Source of the DNA: Streptomyces sp. A0958
GTDB lineage: Bacteria; Actinomycetota; Actinomycetes; Streptomycetales; Streptomycetaceae
Assembly: GCF_004795035.1 (NCBI RefSeq)
Contig: NZ_SSBK01000005.1
Coordinates: 186,001 to 250,000, forward strand
DNA: 64,000 nt
Direction: 5' to 3'
The position numbers and the translations under genes were made by a program. Below, in pieces: positions 42,163 to 51,622 of this stretch. The stretch's first letter is position 1. Each line of letters starts with the position of its first letter. Below the pieces are notes generated by a model. It did no database searches. It saw only the letters and a program-made list of their open reading frames with translations, and was not told the DNA's origin.

Positions 42163-42930
42163 CTATCCGCCCGCCGCCCCGGGGAACAGGTCGAGGAAGG
42201 GTGCGGCGGTGGCCGAGAATCCCCTCCCGAACGGTGAGTCGAAGTCCCAGATCAGGAAAAGGAGGAAGGCGATCAGCACACTGAAGAGGCCCGCCAGCAG
42301 GAGTTCACGGAACGTCCGCCGGATCTGCAGCGTGAAGATCAGCCCCACGGTCACCAGGGCCCCGATGATCAGCCCGAACCACACGACACCCGGCATGGTC
42401 GCGCGGGCGCTCTGCCCCCGTGCGCTGCGGGCGTCGTCGGCGGCGGCCACCTGGTCGACCAGGGGCTGGTAGGCCTCCCCCTCGTGGTCGGTCTTCGGCC
42501 GGTAGTCGGTCACGTCGGCGCGTACCCGGTTCAGCAGTTCGGTCCCGTGGTCGCTGAGCGCCCCCTGCTTGGCCATGGTCCGCCACTCGTCGTGCACCAC
42601 ATAGCTGACGTAGGCGTCGACATCGGCCCGGATGCGGGTGCGCACCTCCTGCGGATAGACGGACGAGCGCGCGCTGACCTCGTGCAGGGCCTGTGCCTCC
42701 TGGCGTACGTACTCCTGCGCGGCGCTCCGGCCCTCCCAGACACCCGCGATGGCGAGGCCCAGCACGATCGCGTAGACCACGCCGATCATCATCGTCATGT
42801 ACTCGATGACATCGGGGGTTTCGGACGGGTCGTCGTCCGCGGGGAGCCTGCGGTTGTTGAGGACGGCGATGGTCAGGACGACGGCGGTGGCCGCGACCAG
42901 GGCGAGTGTGAGGACGAGCCATTCCGACAT
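42163..42930 (-). CDS. DUF4239 (bestrophin-like) membrane protein
   Basis: 255 residues with four membrane helices: one at the N-terminus (~5-25), one near 50-65 (MMIGVVYAIVLGLAIAGVW), and two near the end (~185-230). The middle part is a soluble helical domain with EAQALHEVSARSSVYPQ. This matches DUF4239, related in shape to bestrophin anion channels. The upstream gene ends 15 bp before its start, so both probably form one operon. Function is not established. Confidence 0.85.
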   Translation of the reverse strand: MSEWLVLTLALVAATAVVLTIAVLNNRRLPADDDPSETPDVIEYMTMMIGVVYAIVLGLAIAGVWEGRSAAQEYVRQEAQALHEVSARSSVYPQEVRTRIRADVDAYVSYVVHDEWRTMAKQGALSDHGTELLNRVRADVTDYRPKTDHEGEAYQPLVDQVAAADDARSARGQSARATMPGVVWFGLIIGALVTVGLIFTLQIRRTFRELLLAGLFSVLIAFLLFLIWDFDSPFGRGFSATAAPFLDLFPGAAGG

Positions 42931-42945
42931 GGGTGTCTCCGGGGA

Positions 42946-43479
42946 TCATCGGGAACGGGGCCGCAGCACGGCGACGGCGAACACCGCGGGGGCCGTGATC
43001 ATCAAGGTGAGCGTGACCAGGGAGGTGTGGCGCTCCGGTGCCTTCCGCACGGGGCGGCGATAGGAGGGAAGCGCCACCGGCGCGGGGGACGAAGGCCGCA
43101 CGGACGGTGCGGGCGACGGCGAGCGCGAAGGGGCGGGCCGGGGCGCCGGGGCGGGCGGTGGAGGCGGGGGCGGCGGAGGTGGCGCGGGTTCGGGCTCCGG
43201 CTCGGGTAGCGCAGGAGGCGGCGGGGGCGGCGGAGACGGCGTCGGGGGAGGCGGCGGTGGTGCGGGTTTCGGCGTGGGCGTCGGAGTGGGCTCGGGCTCC
43301 GGCCCCGCGTAACAGCTGCCGTCACCGCTGACGGCCACGGCCGAGCCGCCGCCGTCGTCCCCGATGGAGGCGTACGCGCAGCTGTCGGCGATCGCCGGGG
43401 TGGGGGCGGTCAGCTGCCAGGTGAGCGCGACCGCGGCGGCCATCCGCCAGATGAGTGATCCGTACACGACGGGGAGCAT
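42946..43479 (-). CDS. Secreted or membrane-anchored protein with Pro-rich repeat
   Basis: 177 residues. The start at 43479 is uncertain; ATG 43443, at the signal peptide proper, is an alternative. After a signal-like start, a short Cys-containing part (DSCAYASIGDDGG, GDGSCYAG) is followed by about 85 residues of Pro with Glu, Thr, Ala and Ser (runs of 7-10 Pro), and a C-terminal membrane helix. The Pro stretch should be a rigid stalk through the wall. The opposite strand is also open here because of the repeat, but without a ribosome site. Confidence 0.7.
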   Translation of the reverse strand: MLPVVYGSLIWRMAAAVALTWQLTAPTPAIADSCAYASIGDDGGGSAVAVSGDGSCYAGPEPEPTPTPTPKPAPPPPPPTPSPPPPPPPALPEPEPEPAPPPPPPPPPPAPAPRPAPSRSPSPAPSVRPSSPAPVALPSYRRPVRKAPERHTSLVTLTLMITAPAVFAVAVLRPRSR

Positions 43480-44097
43480 GTTCCGGGCCGCGCGGCGGCA
43501 CGCCGGACCTCTCCGGGATTCCCCTGATGGAGGGGACCTGAGGTGCGGAAGGTTTGCGGCCCGGGAAGTCGTCCCGGAGCCGCTTGCCGAAGGGGATGGG
43601 CGGTGCGCAGGTCCACGGTCGCCACGAAAAGGAGCGGGTGCGCGTCGGCGCCTGTCTCTGGAAATGGCCGATTGTCGACCCTCTCGCCGGCAATGACATC
43701 AAAGGCGGTGTCACCGGCCGTGGGCATTCGTCACGCCGAACGGCCGAGAGGAGCGGGAGAGGCGGACAACCGGTTGCCGCGACCTCCGTTCCGCCTTCCG
43801 GGGCAGCGGGCCCGGAGGCACCAACGGCCATGGACTCGGCTGCACATGAGGCCCGGTCGCGGACGGGTCCGATTTCGCCGGAGCGTCAAAGTAGTCCGGG
43901 AGTGAACTATTTGGCCCTTCCCGTTCACCGAATGTGACAGGCAGCGACGGGGCGGTTGCACATGCCACGGGAGTGTGACCAATAACGGACGGCTAATTTC
44001 CGTTTCCGCTCGCTCTCTTGGCGGTCGATCAGTAGCCTCTGGTCAACACTGACCATGAACATGGCCGGATCGCCGTGGCGACTTGTTGGAGACATCG
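43480..44097. other. Gene-free region, probable regulatory DNA
   Basis: 618 bp of lower GC. Short frames on both strands have no ribosome site, no domain and poor codon bias, so I call none. The right end contains TGGTCA-ACAC-TGACCA (44040-44055), a perfect 6-bp inverted repeat 43 bp before the methyltransferase gene. Confidence 0.5.
44040..44055 (+). promoter_or_regulatory. Candidate operator before the methyltransferase/c-di-GMP operon
   Basis: Perfect inverted repeat TGGTCA/TGACCA with a 4-bp spacer, in AT-richer DNA, at the expected place for a regulator near the promoter. The regulator is unknown. Confidence 0.35.
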
Positions 44098-44916
44098 ATG
44101 GAGCGTCCCGCCTGGGCACCGCAAGGCATTGACATTTCGGTGCCGAGCGTGTCCCGAATGTATGACTTCTATCTGGGCGGATCGCACAATTTCGAGGTGG
44201 ACCGGGAAGCGGCCCGCAAGGCCATGGAGTTCATGCCGGGACTTCCCAAGGCCATGCAGGCGAACCGGGCATTCATGCGCCGCGCGGTGCGCTACGCGCT
44301 GGGTGAGGGCATCAACCAGTTCCTCGACATCGGTTCCGGGATACCCACCTTCGGCAATGTCCACGAGGTCGCCCAGGGGATCGACCCCGACGCCAAGGTG
44401 GCCTACGTCGACCACGACCCGGTCGCCGTCGCGCACAGCCAGGCCGTCCTGGAGGGCAACGGCGGCGCGGTGATCGCCGCCGCCGACCTGCGCCGGCCGG
44501 CCGAGATACGGGAGAACCCCGAAGTCGCCGGACTGCTCGACTTCGACCGCCCGGTGGCGCTGCTGCTCGTGGCCGTACTCCACTTCGTCGAGGACTCCGA
44601 CGACCCGCAGTCCGCCGTCGCCGCACTCCGCGACATGCTCGCCCCCGGCAGCCTCCTCGTCGTCACCCACGCCGCCTACGAAGGCATTCCGCTGACACGT
44701 GACGAGGCCGGCGGCACGGTCGGGGTCTACAAGAACATCCGCAACCCGCTGGTCATGCGCACGCGCGAGGAGATCAGCCGCTTCTTCGCCGGCTACGAAC
44801 TGGTCGAGCCCGGCCTCGTCGCGATGCCGGAATGGCGCCCCGACAGCCCCACCGCGCCCGAGAACGAGGACCCATACGCCTTCTCGGGCATCGCGGGAGT
44901 GGGACGCAAGGCGTGA
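44098..44916 (+). CDS. SAM-dependent methyltransferase (DUF574/Methyltransf_19 type)
   Basis: 272 residues from ATG 44098 with GGAG seven bases upstream. Start of the family: SVSRMYDFYLGGSHNFEVDR; SAM site FLDIGSGIPTFGNVHE, acidic loop AYVDHDPVAVAHS, then LLLVAVLHFVED. The family is greatly expanded in actinomycetes and the substrates are unknown. Its stop overlaps the start of the c-di-GMP gene (GTGA), so the two are co-translated, which is a hint that the methyl transfer serves the same pathway. Confidence 0.9.
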   Translation: MERPAWAPQGIDISVPSVSRMYDFYLGGSHNFEVDREAARKAMEFMPGLPKAMQANRAFMRRAVRYALGEGINQFLDIGSGIPTFGNVHEVAQGIDPDAKVAYVDHDPVAVAHSQAVLEGNGGAVIAAADLRRPAEIRENPEVAGLLDFDRPVALLLVAVLHFVEDSDDPQSAVAALRDMLAPGSLLVVTHAAYEGIPLTRDEAGGTVGVYKNIRNPLVMRTREEISRFFAGYELVEPGLVAMPEWRPDSPTAPENEDPYAFSGIAGVGRKA

Positions 44917-47087
44917 GTATTCCCGCCCAGTCGTCCGGAGCCCCGGACGCGGAACCCGACGGCCCCGAGGACCGGCTCCGGAGGTTCGCCACCATCTGGA
45001 GCCGGGCCATCTTCCCGTCCACGGCCACCTCCATGACCCGGCCGGAATTCGAGCAGCATCTGCTGCCGCTGGCACGCACGCTCAGCGACACCCTGCACGC
45101 CCGCCCGTTCGACGCGGCCGCGGCGAACCAGGTGGGCGGCGCGCTCGTCGCGGCACACTGCACGGACCCGGACGCCCTCAGCGCCACGCTCGGCGTCATC
45201 GACTCCTACCTGGTGCTGTACTGCGGCGGCAACGGGCCGGCGGCCCTGACCACCGAGGACAGCCGCTCGCGCTGCGCCCGCACCCAGCACGCGGTGGCGG
45301 CCGGCTTCACCCAGGCCCTGCGCGAGCGGACGCTGGCCGAGCAGGAGGCCATCGCCCGCTCGGCGCTCACCGCCCGCTCCGACGCCGAACAGGCCCTGCA
45401 CGCCACCGAGGCCCGCTTCAGGGCCGTCTTCAAGGACGCGGCCATCGGGATCGGGATCGCCGACCTCGACGGCAATGTGCTGGAGGTCAACGACACCCTC
45501 ACCCGGATGTTCGGCGGCCTGGAGAACCACGTCCTCAGCCACCGCGTCAACGAGTGGGTCCACCCCGAGGACTCCCCGCAGGTCTGGAAGTACTACAACG
45601 AGCTGGTACGCGGCGAACGCGAGCACTACCGGGTCGAGAAGCCGTACTACCGCAACGACGGCACCGTCCTGTGGACCAATCTGACGGTTTCCTTGCTGCG
45701 CGACTCGGAGGGCCGGCCCGAATACCAGCTGGCACTGCTGGAGGACACCACCGAGCGCAGGCTGCTCAACCTGCGGCTGCGCTACGAGGCCACCCACGAT
45801 GCGCTCACCGGTCTGCCCAACAGGACGCTCTTTTTCGAGCGTTTGGAGAAAGCGCTCTCAGCGGGCGGCAACAGCCGCTTCGGGCTCTGCTACCTGGATC
45901 TGGACGGCTTCAAGGCGATCAACGACAGCCTCGGCCACGCCGCGGGCGACCGGCTGCTGGTCGAGGTCGCGGACCGGCTGCAGAGCTGCGCCACGGCCCC
46001 CGGCGAGATGGTGGCCAGGCTCGGCGGCGACGAGTTCGTGGCGCTGACCACGGGCTTCGACACGGCGGCCGAGGTGGACGAACTCGCCTGCCGCATCCTC
46101 AGCGTGCTCGCCACCCCGATCCGGCTCGACGGGCGCGAGCTGACCGTCCGCGGATCGATCGGCGTCGTCGAGGGGCCCGCCGGGGAACGCAGCGCCGCCG
46201 AAGTGCTGCGCAGCGCCGACATCACCATGTACCGGGCCAAGTCGGCCGGCGGCAACCGCTTCGAGCTGGCCGACGCGGAGGCGGACGCCCGCGCCATCAC
46301 CCGGCACGGCCTGACCACGGCCCTGCCGGCCGCCCTGGAACGCGGCGAGTTCTTCATCGAGTACCAGCCGCTGGTGCACCTCGGCGACGGTACGGTGCAC
46401 GGCGCGGAGGCGCTGGTGCGCTGGTGCCACCCGCAGCACGGGGTGCTGGGGCCCGACCGGTTCATCGCGCTGGCCGAGCACACCGGGCTGATCGTGCCGC
46501 TCGGCCGCTGGGTGCTGGAGGAGTCGGTCCGCCAGGCCAACTTCTGGCAGGAGCGGCACACCGACGGCGGCCCGCTGCGCATCAACGTCAACCTCTCGCC
46601 GGCCCAGCTGCACCACCCGCAGCTGGTCGCGGAGACCATCGACGTCCTGGAACGGTCAGGGCTCGAAGCGGGCGCGCTGTGCCTGGAGGTCACCGAGTCG
46701 GCGCTCATCGGGGCCGACGAGGACCTGCTGAAGCCGCTGCGCCAGCTGGCCGAGATGGGCGTCGACATCGCGCTGGACGACTTCGGCACCGGGTACTCCA
46801 ACCTCGCGAACCTGCGGCGGCTCCCGGTGAGCGTGCTGAAGCTGGACCGCTCCTTCACCCAGGGGATGCAGCACCATCCGGCGGACCCGGTCGACCTGAA
46901 GATCGTCGAGGGGATCGTGTCGCTCGCGCACAGCCTCGACCTGGCCGTGACGGTGGAGGGCGTGGAGACCGGCGCCCAGGCCGAGCAGCTGCGGGAGCTG
47001 GGCTGCGACACCGCCCAGGGCTGGTACTACGCGCGCCCGGGCGCCCCGGACCGCATCCACTCGCTGCTGCTGGCCGACGCGGTGTGA
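44913..47087 (+). CDS. rmdA: PAS-GGDEF-EAL cyclic-di-GMP enzyme, RmdA-like
   Basis: 724 residues from GTG 44913. An N-terminal helical domain (~20-150), PAS/PAC (~160-285, FRAVFKDAAIGIGIADLDGN), GGDEF (~300-460, YLDLDGFKAINDSLGHAAGD, RLGGDEFVAL) and EAL (~475-715, HGAEALVRW, NVNLSP, LEVTES, ALDDFGTGYS, LKLDRSF, VEGVET). Both catalytic sets are complete, so it could both make and break c-di-GMP. The RxxD inhibitory site before GGDEF is missing (it reads APGE). Domain order and neighbourhood (LysR, sdhCAB) match my memory of S. coelicolor RmdA (SCO0928), which affects aerial mycelium formation; that identity is not confirmed. Confidence 0.9.
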   Translation: MSIPAQSSGAPDAEPDGPEDRLRRFATIWSRAIFPSTATSMTRPEFEQHLLPLARTLSDTLHARPFDAAAANQVGGALVAAHCTDPDALSATLGVIDSYLVLYCGGNGPAALTTEDSRSRCARTQHAVAAGFTQALRERTLAEQEAIARSALTARSDAEQALHATEARFRAVFKDAAIGIGIADLDGNVLEVNDTLTRMFGGLENHVLSHRVNEWVHPEDSPQVWKYYNELVRGEREHYRVEKPYYRNDGTVLWTNLTVSLLRDSEGRPEYQLALLEDTTERRLLNLRLRYEATHDALTGLPNRTLFFERLEKALSAGGNSRFGLCYLDLDGFKAINDSLGHAAGDRLLVEVADRLQSCATAPGEMVARLGGDEFVALTTGFDTAAEVDELACRILSVLATPIRLDGRELTVRGSIGVVEGPAGERSAAEVLRSADITMYRAKSAGGNRFELADAEADARAITRHGLTTALPAALERGEFFIEYQPLVHLGDGTVHGAEALVRWCHPQHGVLGPDRFIALAEHTGLIVPLGRWVLEESVRQANFWQERHTDGGPLRINVNLSPAQLHHPQLVAETIDVLERSGLEAGALCLEVTESALIGADEDLLKPLRQLAEMGVDIALDDFGTGYSNLANLRRLPVSVLKLDRSFTQGMQHHPADPVDLKIVEGIVSLAHSLDLAVTVEGVETGAQAEQLRELGCDTAQGWYYARPGAPDRIHSLLLADAV

Positions 47088-47114
47088 GCCGGGCGGGCGC
47101 GCCTCGTCCCTGAC

Positions 47115-48017
47115 CTACGGGGACGCCGCGTCCGCCCGGCCGGCCAGCAGTACCCGCTGCAGTTCGCGGGCCGCGCGCGGCGGAGCCACGTCGCTGCGGT
47201 GCGCCAGCGCGATCGTGCGGCGCAGCCCCGGCCGGGCCAGCGGTGTCGCCCGCAGTCCGACGCCCGCCCGGGTGGCGACCATGCTCGGGACCACCGCGAT
47301 GCCCAGGCCCGCGCGGACGAAGCCGAGCACCGCGTCCATCTCGCCGCCCTCCACCGTGAACGACGGCTCGAAGCCCTCGGCCCGGCAGGCGGCCACCGTC
47401 AGTTCCCGCAGGTCGTAGCCGTGCCGGAACATCACCATCGGCTCGCCCTGGAGGTCCGTGATCCGGACCCGGCCGCCCCGCCCGGGCCGGGGGCGGTGCG
47501 CCGACGAGACGACCACCAGGTCCTCCTGGAGCAGCTCTACCGTCGTCAGCGCCGGGGAGGCGGCCGGCAGCGGCAGCACCACCAGGGCCAGGTCGAGCGC
47601 GCCGCGCGCCAGCTCCCGTACCAGGTCGTGCGAGCCGCCCTCCTCCAGCAGCAGCTGGATGCCGGGATGCAGGTCGTGGAAGGCGCGCAGCACCTCGGGC
47701 AGCAGCCCCGTGCACACGCTGGGCGTCGCGCCCAGCCTGACCCGGCCGCGACGCAGCTGGGCCAGCTCCTGGACCTCGTGCCGAGCGGTGTCGGCGTCGG
47801 CCAGGATGCGCCGGGCGAGCGGCAGCAGAGCCTCGCCCGCGTCCGTGAGCGTGATGTTCCCGCGCGCCCGGCTGAACAGCTCGGCGCCCAACTCGCTCTC
47901 CAGGGCCCTGATCTGCTGGGAGAGCGAGGGCTGCGAGACGTGCACCTCCTCGGCGGCGCGGGTGAAGTGCCTGGCCTCGGCGACGGCCACGAAATAGGTC
48001 AGCTGCTGGAACTGCAT
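47115..48017 (-). CDS. LysR-family regulator, divergent from sdhCAB
   Basis: 300 residues. Winged helix at the N-terminus (MQFQQLTYFVAVAEARHFTR, then HVSQPSLSQQIRALE) and a periplasmic-binding-like effector domain (~90-290). Its promoter region is shared with sdhC. A perfect inverted repeat with LysR form (T-N11-A) lies at 48038-48054, so it most likely controls sdhCAB and itself. The effector is unknown; a C4 acid is a reasonable guess. Confidence 0.93.
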   Translation of the reverse strand: MQFQQLTYFVAVAEARHFTRAAEEVHVSQPSLSQQIRALESELGAELFSRARGNITLTDAGEALLPLARRILADADTARHEVQELAQLRRGRVRLGATPSVCTGLLPEVLRAFHDLHPGIQLLLEEGGSHDLVRELARGALDLALVVLPLPAASPALTTVELLQEDLVVVSSAHRPRPGRGGRVRITDLQGEPMVMFRHGYDLRELTVAACRAEGFEPSFTVEGGEMDAVLGFVRAGLGIAVVPSMVATRAGVGLRATPLARPGLRRTIALAHRSDVAPPRAARELQRVLLAGRADAASP

Positions 48018-48037
48018 AACCCCACGCTACCGCGCTG

Positions 48038-48054
48038 CATAGGTTCCGCCTATG
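48038..48054. promoter_or_regulatory. LysR-type binding site between LysR and sdhC genes
   Basis: CATAGG-TTCCG-CCTATG is a perfect 6-bp inverted repeat and contains T-N11-A. Its centre is 67 bp before the sdhC start codon, which seems also to be the transcription start; position -65 is the classic LysR recognition site. Confidence 0.7.
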
Positions 48055-48074
48055 GAGATGAGGCATTCCATGTC

Positions 48075-48112
48075 TTGGACTGATCGGGCCCTTCGCCCCT
48101 AGCGTCGTGTCC
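48075..48112 (+). promoter_or_regulatory. sdhCAB promoter, probably leaderless transcript
   Basis: -35 TTGGAC (48075-48080), 19-bp spacer, -10 TAGCGT (48100-48105), then seven bases to the ATG. No ribosome site lies in between, so the mRNA likely starts at the ATG. Confidence 0.5.
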
Positions 48113-48820
48113 ATGGCATTGGCAACCCGGACGGACCGACGGTCGTCCATGACGCGCACGCTGTGGGGCTCGACCGTCGGCAAGAAGGCGATCATGGCCG
48201 TGAGCGGCCTGGTCATGCTCCTCTATCTGGTCGCCCACATGATCGGCAACCTGAAGATCTTCTTCGGGTCCGTCGAGTTCAACGGCTACGCACACTGGCT
48301 GCGGGTGATGGGCGAGCCCGTCCTGCACCGGGAGTGGGGCCTGTGGATCGTGCGCGTGGTGCTCGTCGCGGCCGTGGTGCTGCACGCGGTCTCCGCGTAC
48401 CAGCTCAGCCGGCGCGACCTCAGGGCGCGGCCCAGCCGCTACGTCCACCCGAGGCCGCGCGCGAGCTACGCCACCCGCACCATGCGCTACGGCGGCGTCA
48501 TCCTGGGGCTGTTCATCGTCTGGCACATCCTGGACCTGACGACCGGCACCGTGCACTCCGGCGGCTTCCAGTCCGGCCACCCGTACCAGAACGTCATCGA
48601 CACCTTCTCCACCTGGTACGGCAACGTCATCTACATCGTGGCGATGCTCGCCCTCGGACTCCACGTCCAGCACGGGTTCTGGAGCGCCGCCCAGACCCTC
48701 GGCGCCGGCCGCGCGAGCCGCGACCGCGTCCTGAAAACCCTCGCCAATGCCCTCGCGCTGGTGCTGACGGTGGGCTTCGTCTCCGTACCCGTCGCCGTCA
48801 TGACCGGAGTGGTGAGCTGA
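48113..48820 (+). CDS. sdhC: Succinate dehydrogenase/fumarate reductase cytochrome b subunit
   Basis: 235 residues with five membrane helices, as in single-anchor (type B) enzymes such as B. subtilis or Wolinella. Haem-ligand histidines fit at [29 protein letters not shown] and GLHVQHGFW. It anchors SdhAB and passes electrons to menaquinone. This is one of usually two sdh sets in Streptomyces. Directly followed by sdhA. Confidence 0.93.
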   Translation: MALATRTDRRSSMTRTLWGSTVGKKAIMAVSGLVMLLYLVAHMIGNLKIFFGSVEFNGYAHWLRVMGEPVLHREWGLWIVRVVLVAAVVLHAVSAYQLSRRDLRARPSRYVHPRPRASYATRTMRYGGVILGLFIVWHILDLTTGTVHSGGFQSGHPYQNVIDTFSTWYGNVIYIVAMLALGLHVQHGFWSAAQTLGAGRASRDRVLKTLANALALVLTVGFVSVPVAVMTGVVS

Positions 48821-48821
48821 C

Positions 48822-50767
<1,946 letters not shown>

Positions 50768-50771
<4 letters not shown>

Positions 50772-51553
50772 AGCTCACCCTGCGCGTCTGGCGCCAGAAG
50801 AACGCCGACGCACCCGGCGCCATGTCCACGTACCAGGTGGACGGCATCTCGCAGGACATGTCGTTCCTGGAGATGCTCGACACCCTCAACGAGGAGCTGA
50901 TCCTCGCCGGTGACGACCCCGTCGCCTTCGACCACGACTGCCGCGAGGGCATCTGCGGCGCGTGCAGCCTCGTCATCAACGGCGACGCACACGGCCCGAA
51001 CGGGGTCTCGCCTGCTCGAGCGGATTCGAAAGCCTGGGGAAGCACCACCACCTGCCAGCTCCACATGCGCGCCTTCCACGACGGCGACACCATCGACATC
51101 GAACCCTGGCGCGCCTCGGCCTTCCCGGTCGTCAAGGACCTGGTGGTGGACCGCTCCGCCCTCGACCGGATCATCCAGGCCGGCGGCTACATCTCGGCCC
51201 CGACCGGTACGGCTCCCGACGCGCACGCCACGCCCGTGCCCAAGCCGGACGCCGACTTCGCCTTCGAGCACGCCGAGTGCATCGGCTGCGGCGCCTGCGT
51301 CGCGGCCTGCCCCAACGGTTCGGCGATGCTCTTCACCTCGGCGAAGGTCAACCACCTGAACGTCCTGCCGCAGGGTGCCCCCGAGCGGGAGACCCGGGTG
51401 CTGGACATGGTGGAGCAGATGGACAGCGAGGGCTTCGGCGGCTGCACGCTCACCGGCGAGTGCGCCACCGCGTGCCCGAAGGGCATCCCGCTGCCGTCGA
51501 TCTCCGCCATGAACAAGGAGTGGCTGCGGGCCACCCGCAAGGCGCGCCGCTGA
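50768..51553 (+). CDS. sdhB: Succinate dehydrogenase iron-sulfur protein with insertion
   Basis: 261 residues. [2Fe-2S] ligands Cys58, Cys63, Cys66 ([10 protein letters not shown]) and Cys96 (TTTCQLHM); [4Fe-4S]/[3Fe-4S] motifs [14 protein letters not shown] and [16 protein letters not shown]. Between the third and fourth [2Fe-2S] ligands homologues go directly from INGDAHGP through about two residues to TTTCQLHM; here fifteen residues (78-92, [15 protein letters not shown]) stand instead. The reading frame is kept and all ligands remain, so the protein may still work. Confidence 0.93.
50999..51043 (+). repeat. In-frame insertion inside sdhB, resembling a dispersed palindromic repeat
   Basis: About 39-45 bp (residues 78-92) with a different composition from its surroundings and with palindromic pieces GCTCGAGC and TTCGAA. 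The run CCTGCTCGAGCG, a few bases later AAGCC, then CTGGGGAAG, looks like the small dispersed repeats with CTCGAGCGAAGC cores that I remember from Streptomyces intergenic DNA. Identity as such a repeat is from memory; the insertion relative to other SdhB proteins is clearer. Confidence 0.55.
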
Positions 51554-51564
51554 GCTGTCACCCG

Positions 51565-51605
51565 CCTTCCGGCCCCGGAGGCCGCCCGCCTCCGGGGCCG
51601 GAAGG
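51565..51605. terminator. Strong bidirectional terminator between sdhB and chitinase genes
   Basis: A perfect 18-bp stem (51565-51582 with 51588-51605) and a 5-nt loop; CTCTT follows. It serves both convergent units. Confidence 0.9.
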
Positions 51606-51622
51606 CTCTTACGCGTCTCAGG

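Noticed and set aside
43543..43937. Two overlapping plus-strand frames in the 618-bp gap before the methyltransferase gene
   Set aside because: Arg-rich low-complexity translation, no ribosome site, no recognisable domain and no consistent third-position bias.
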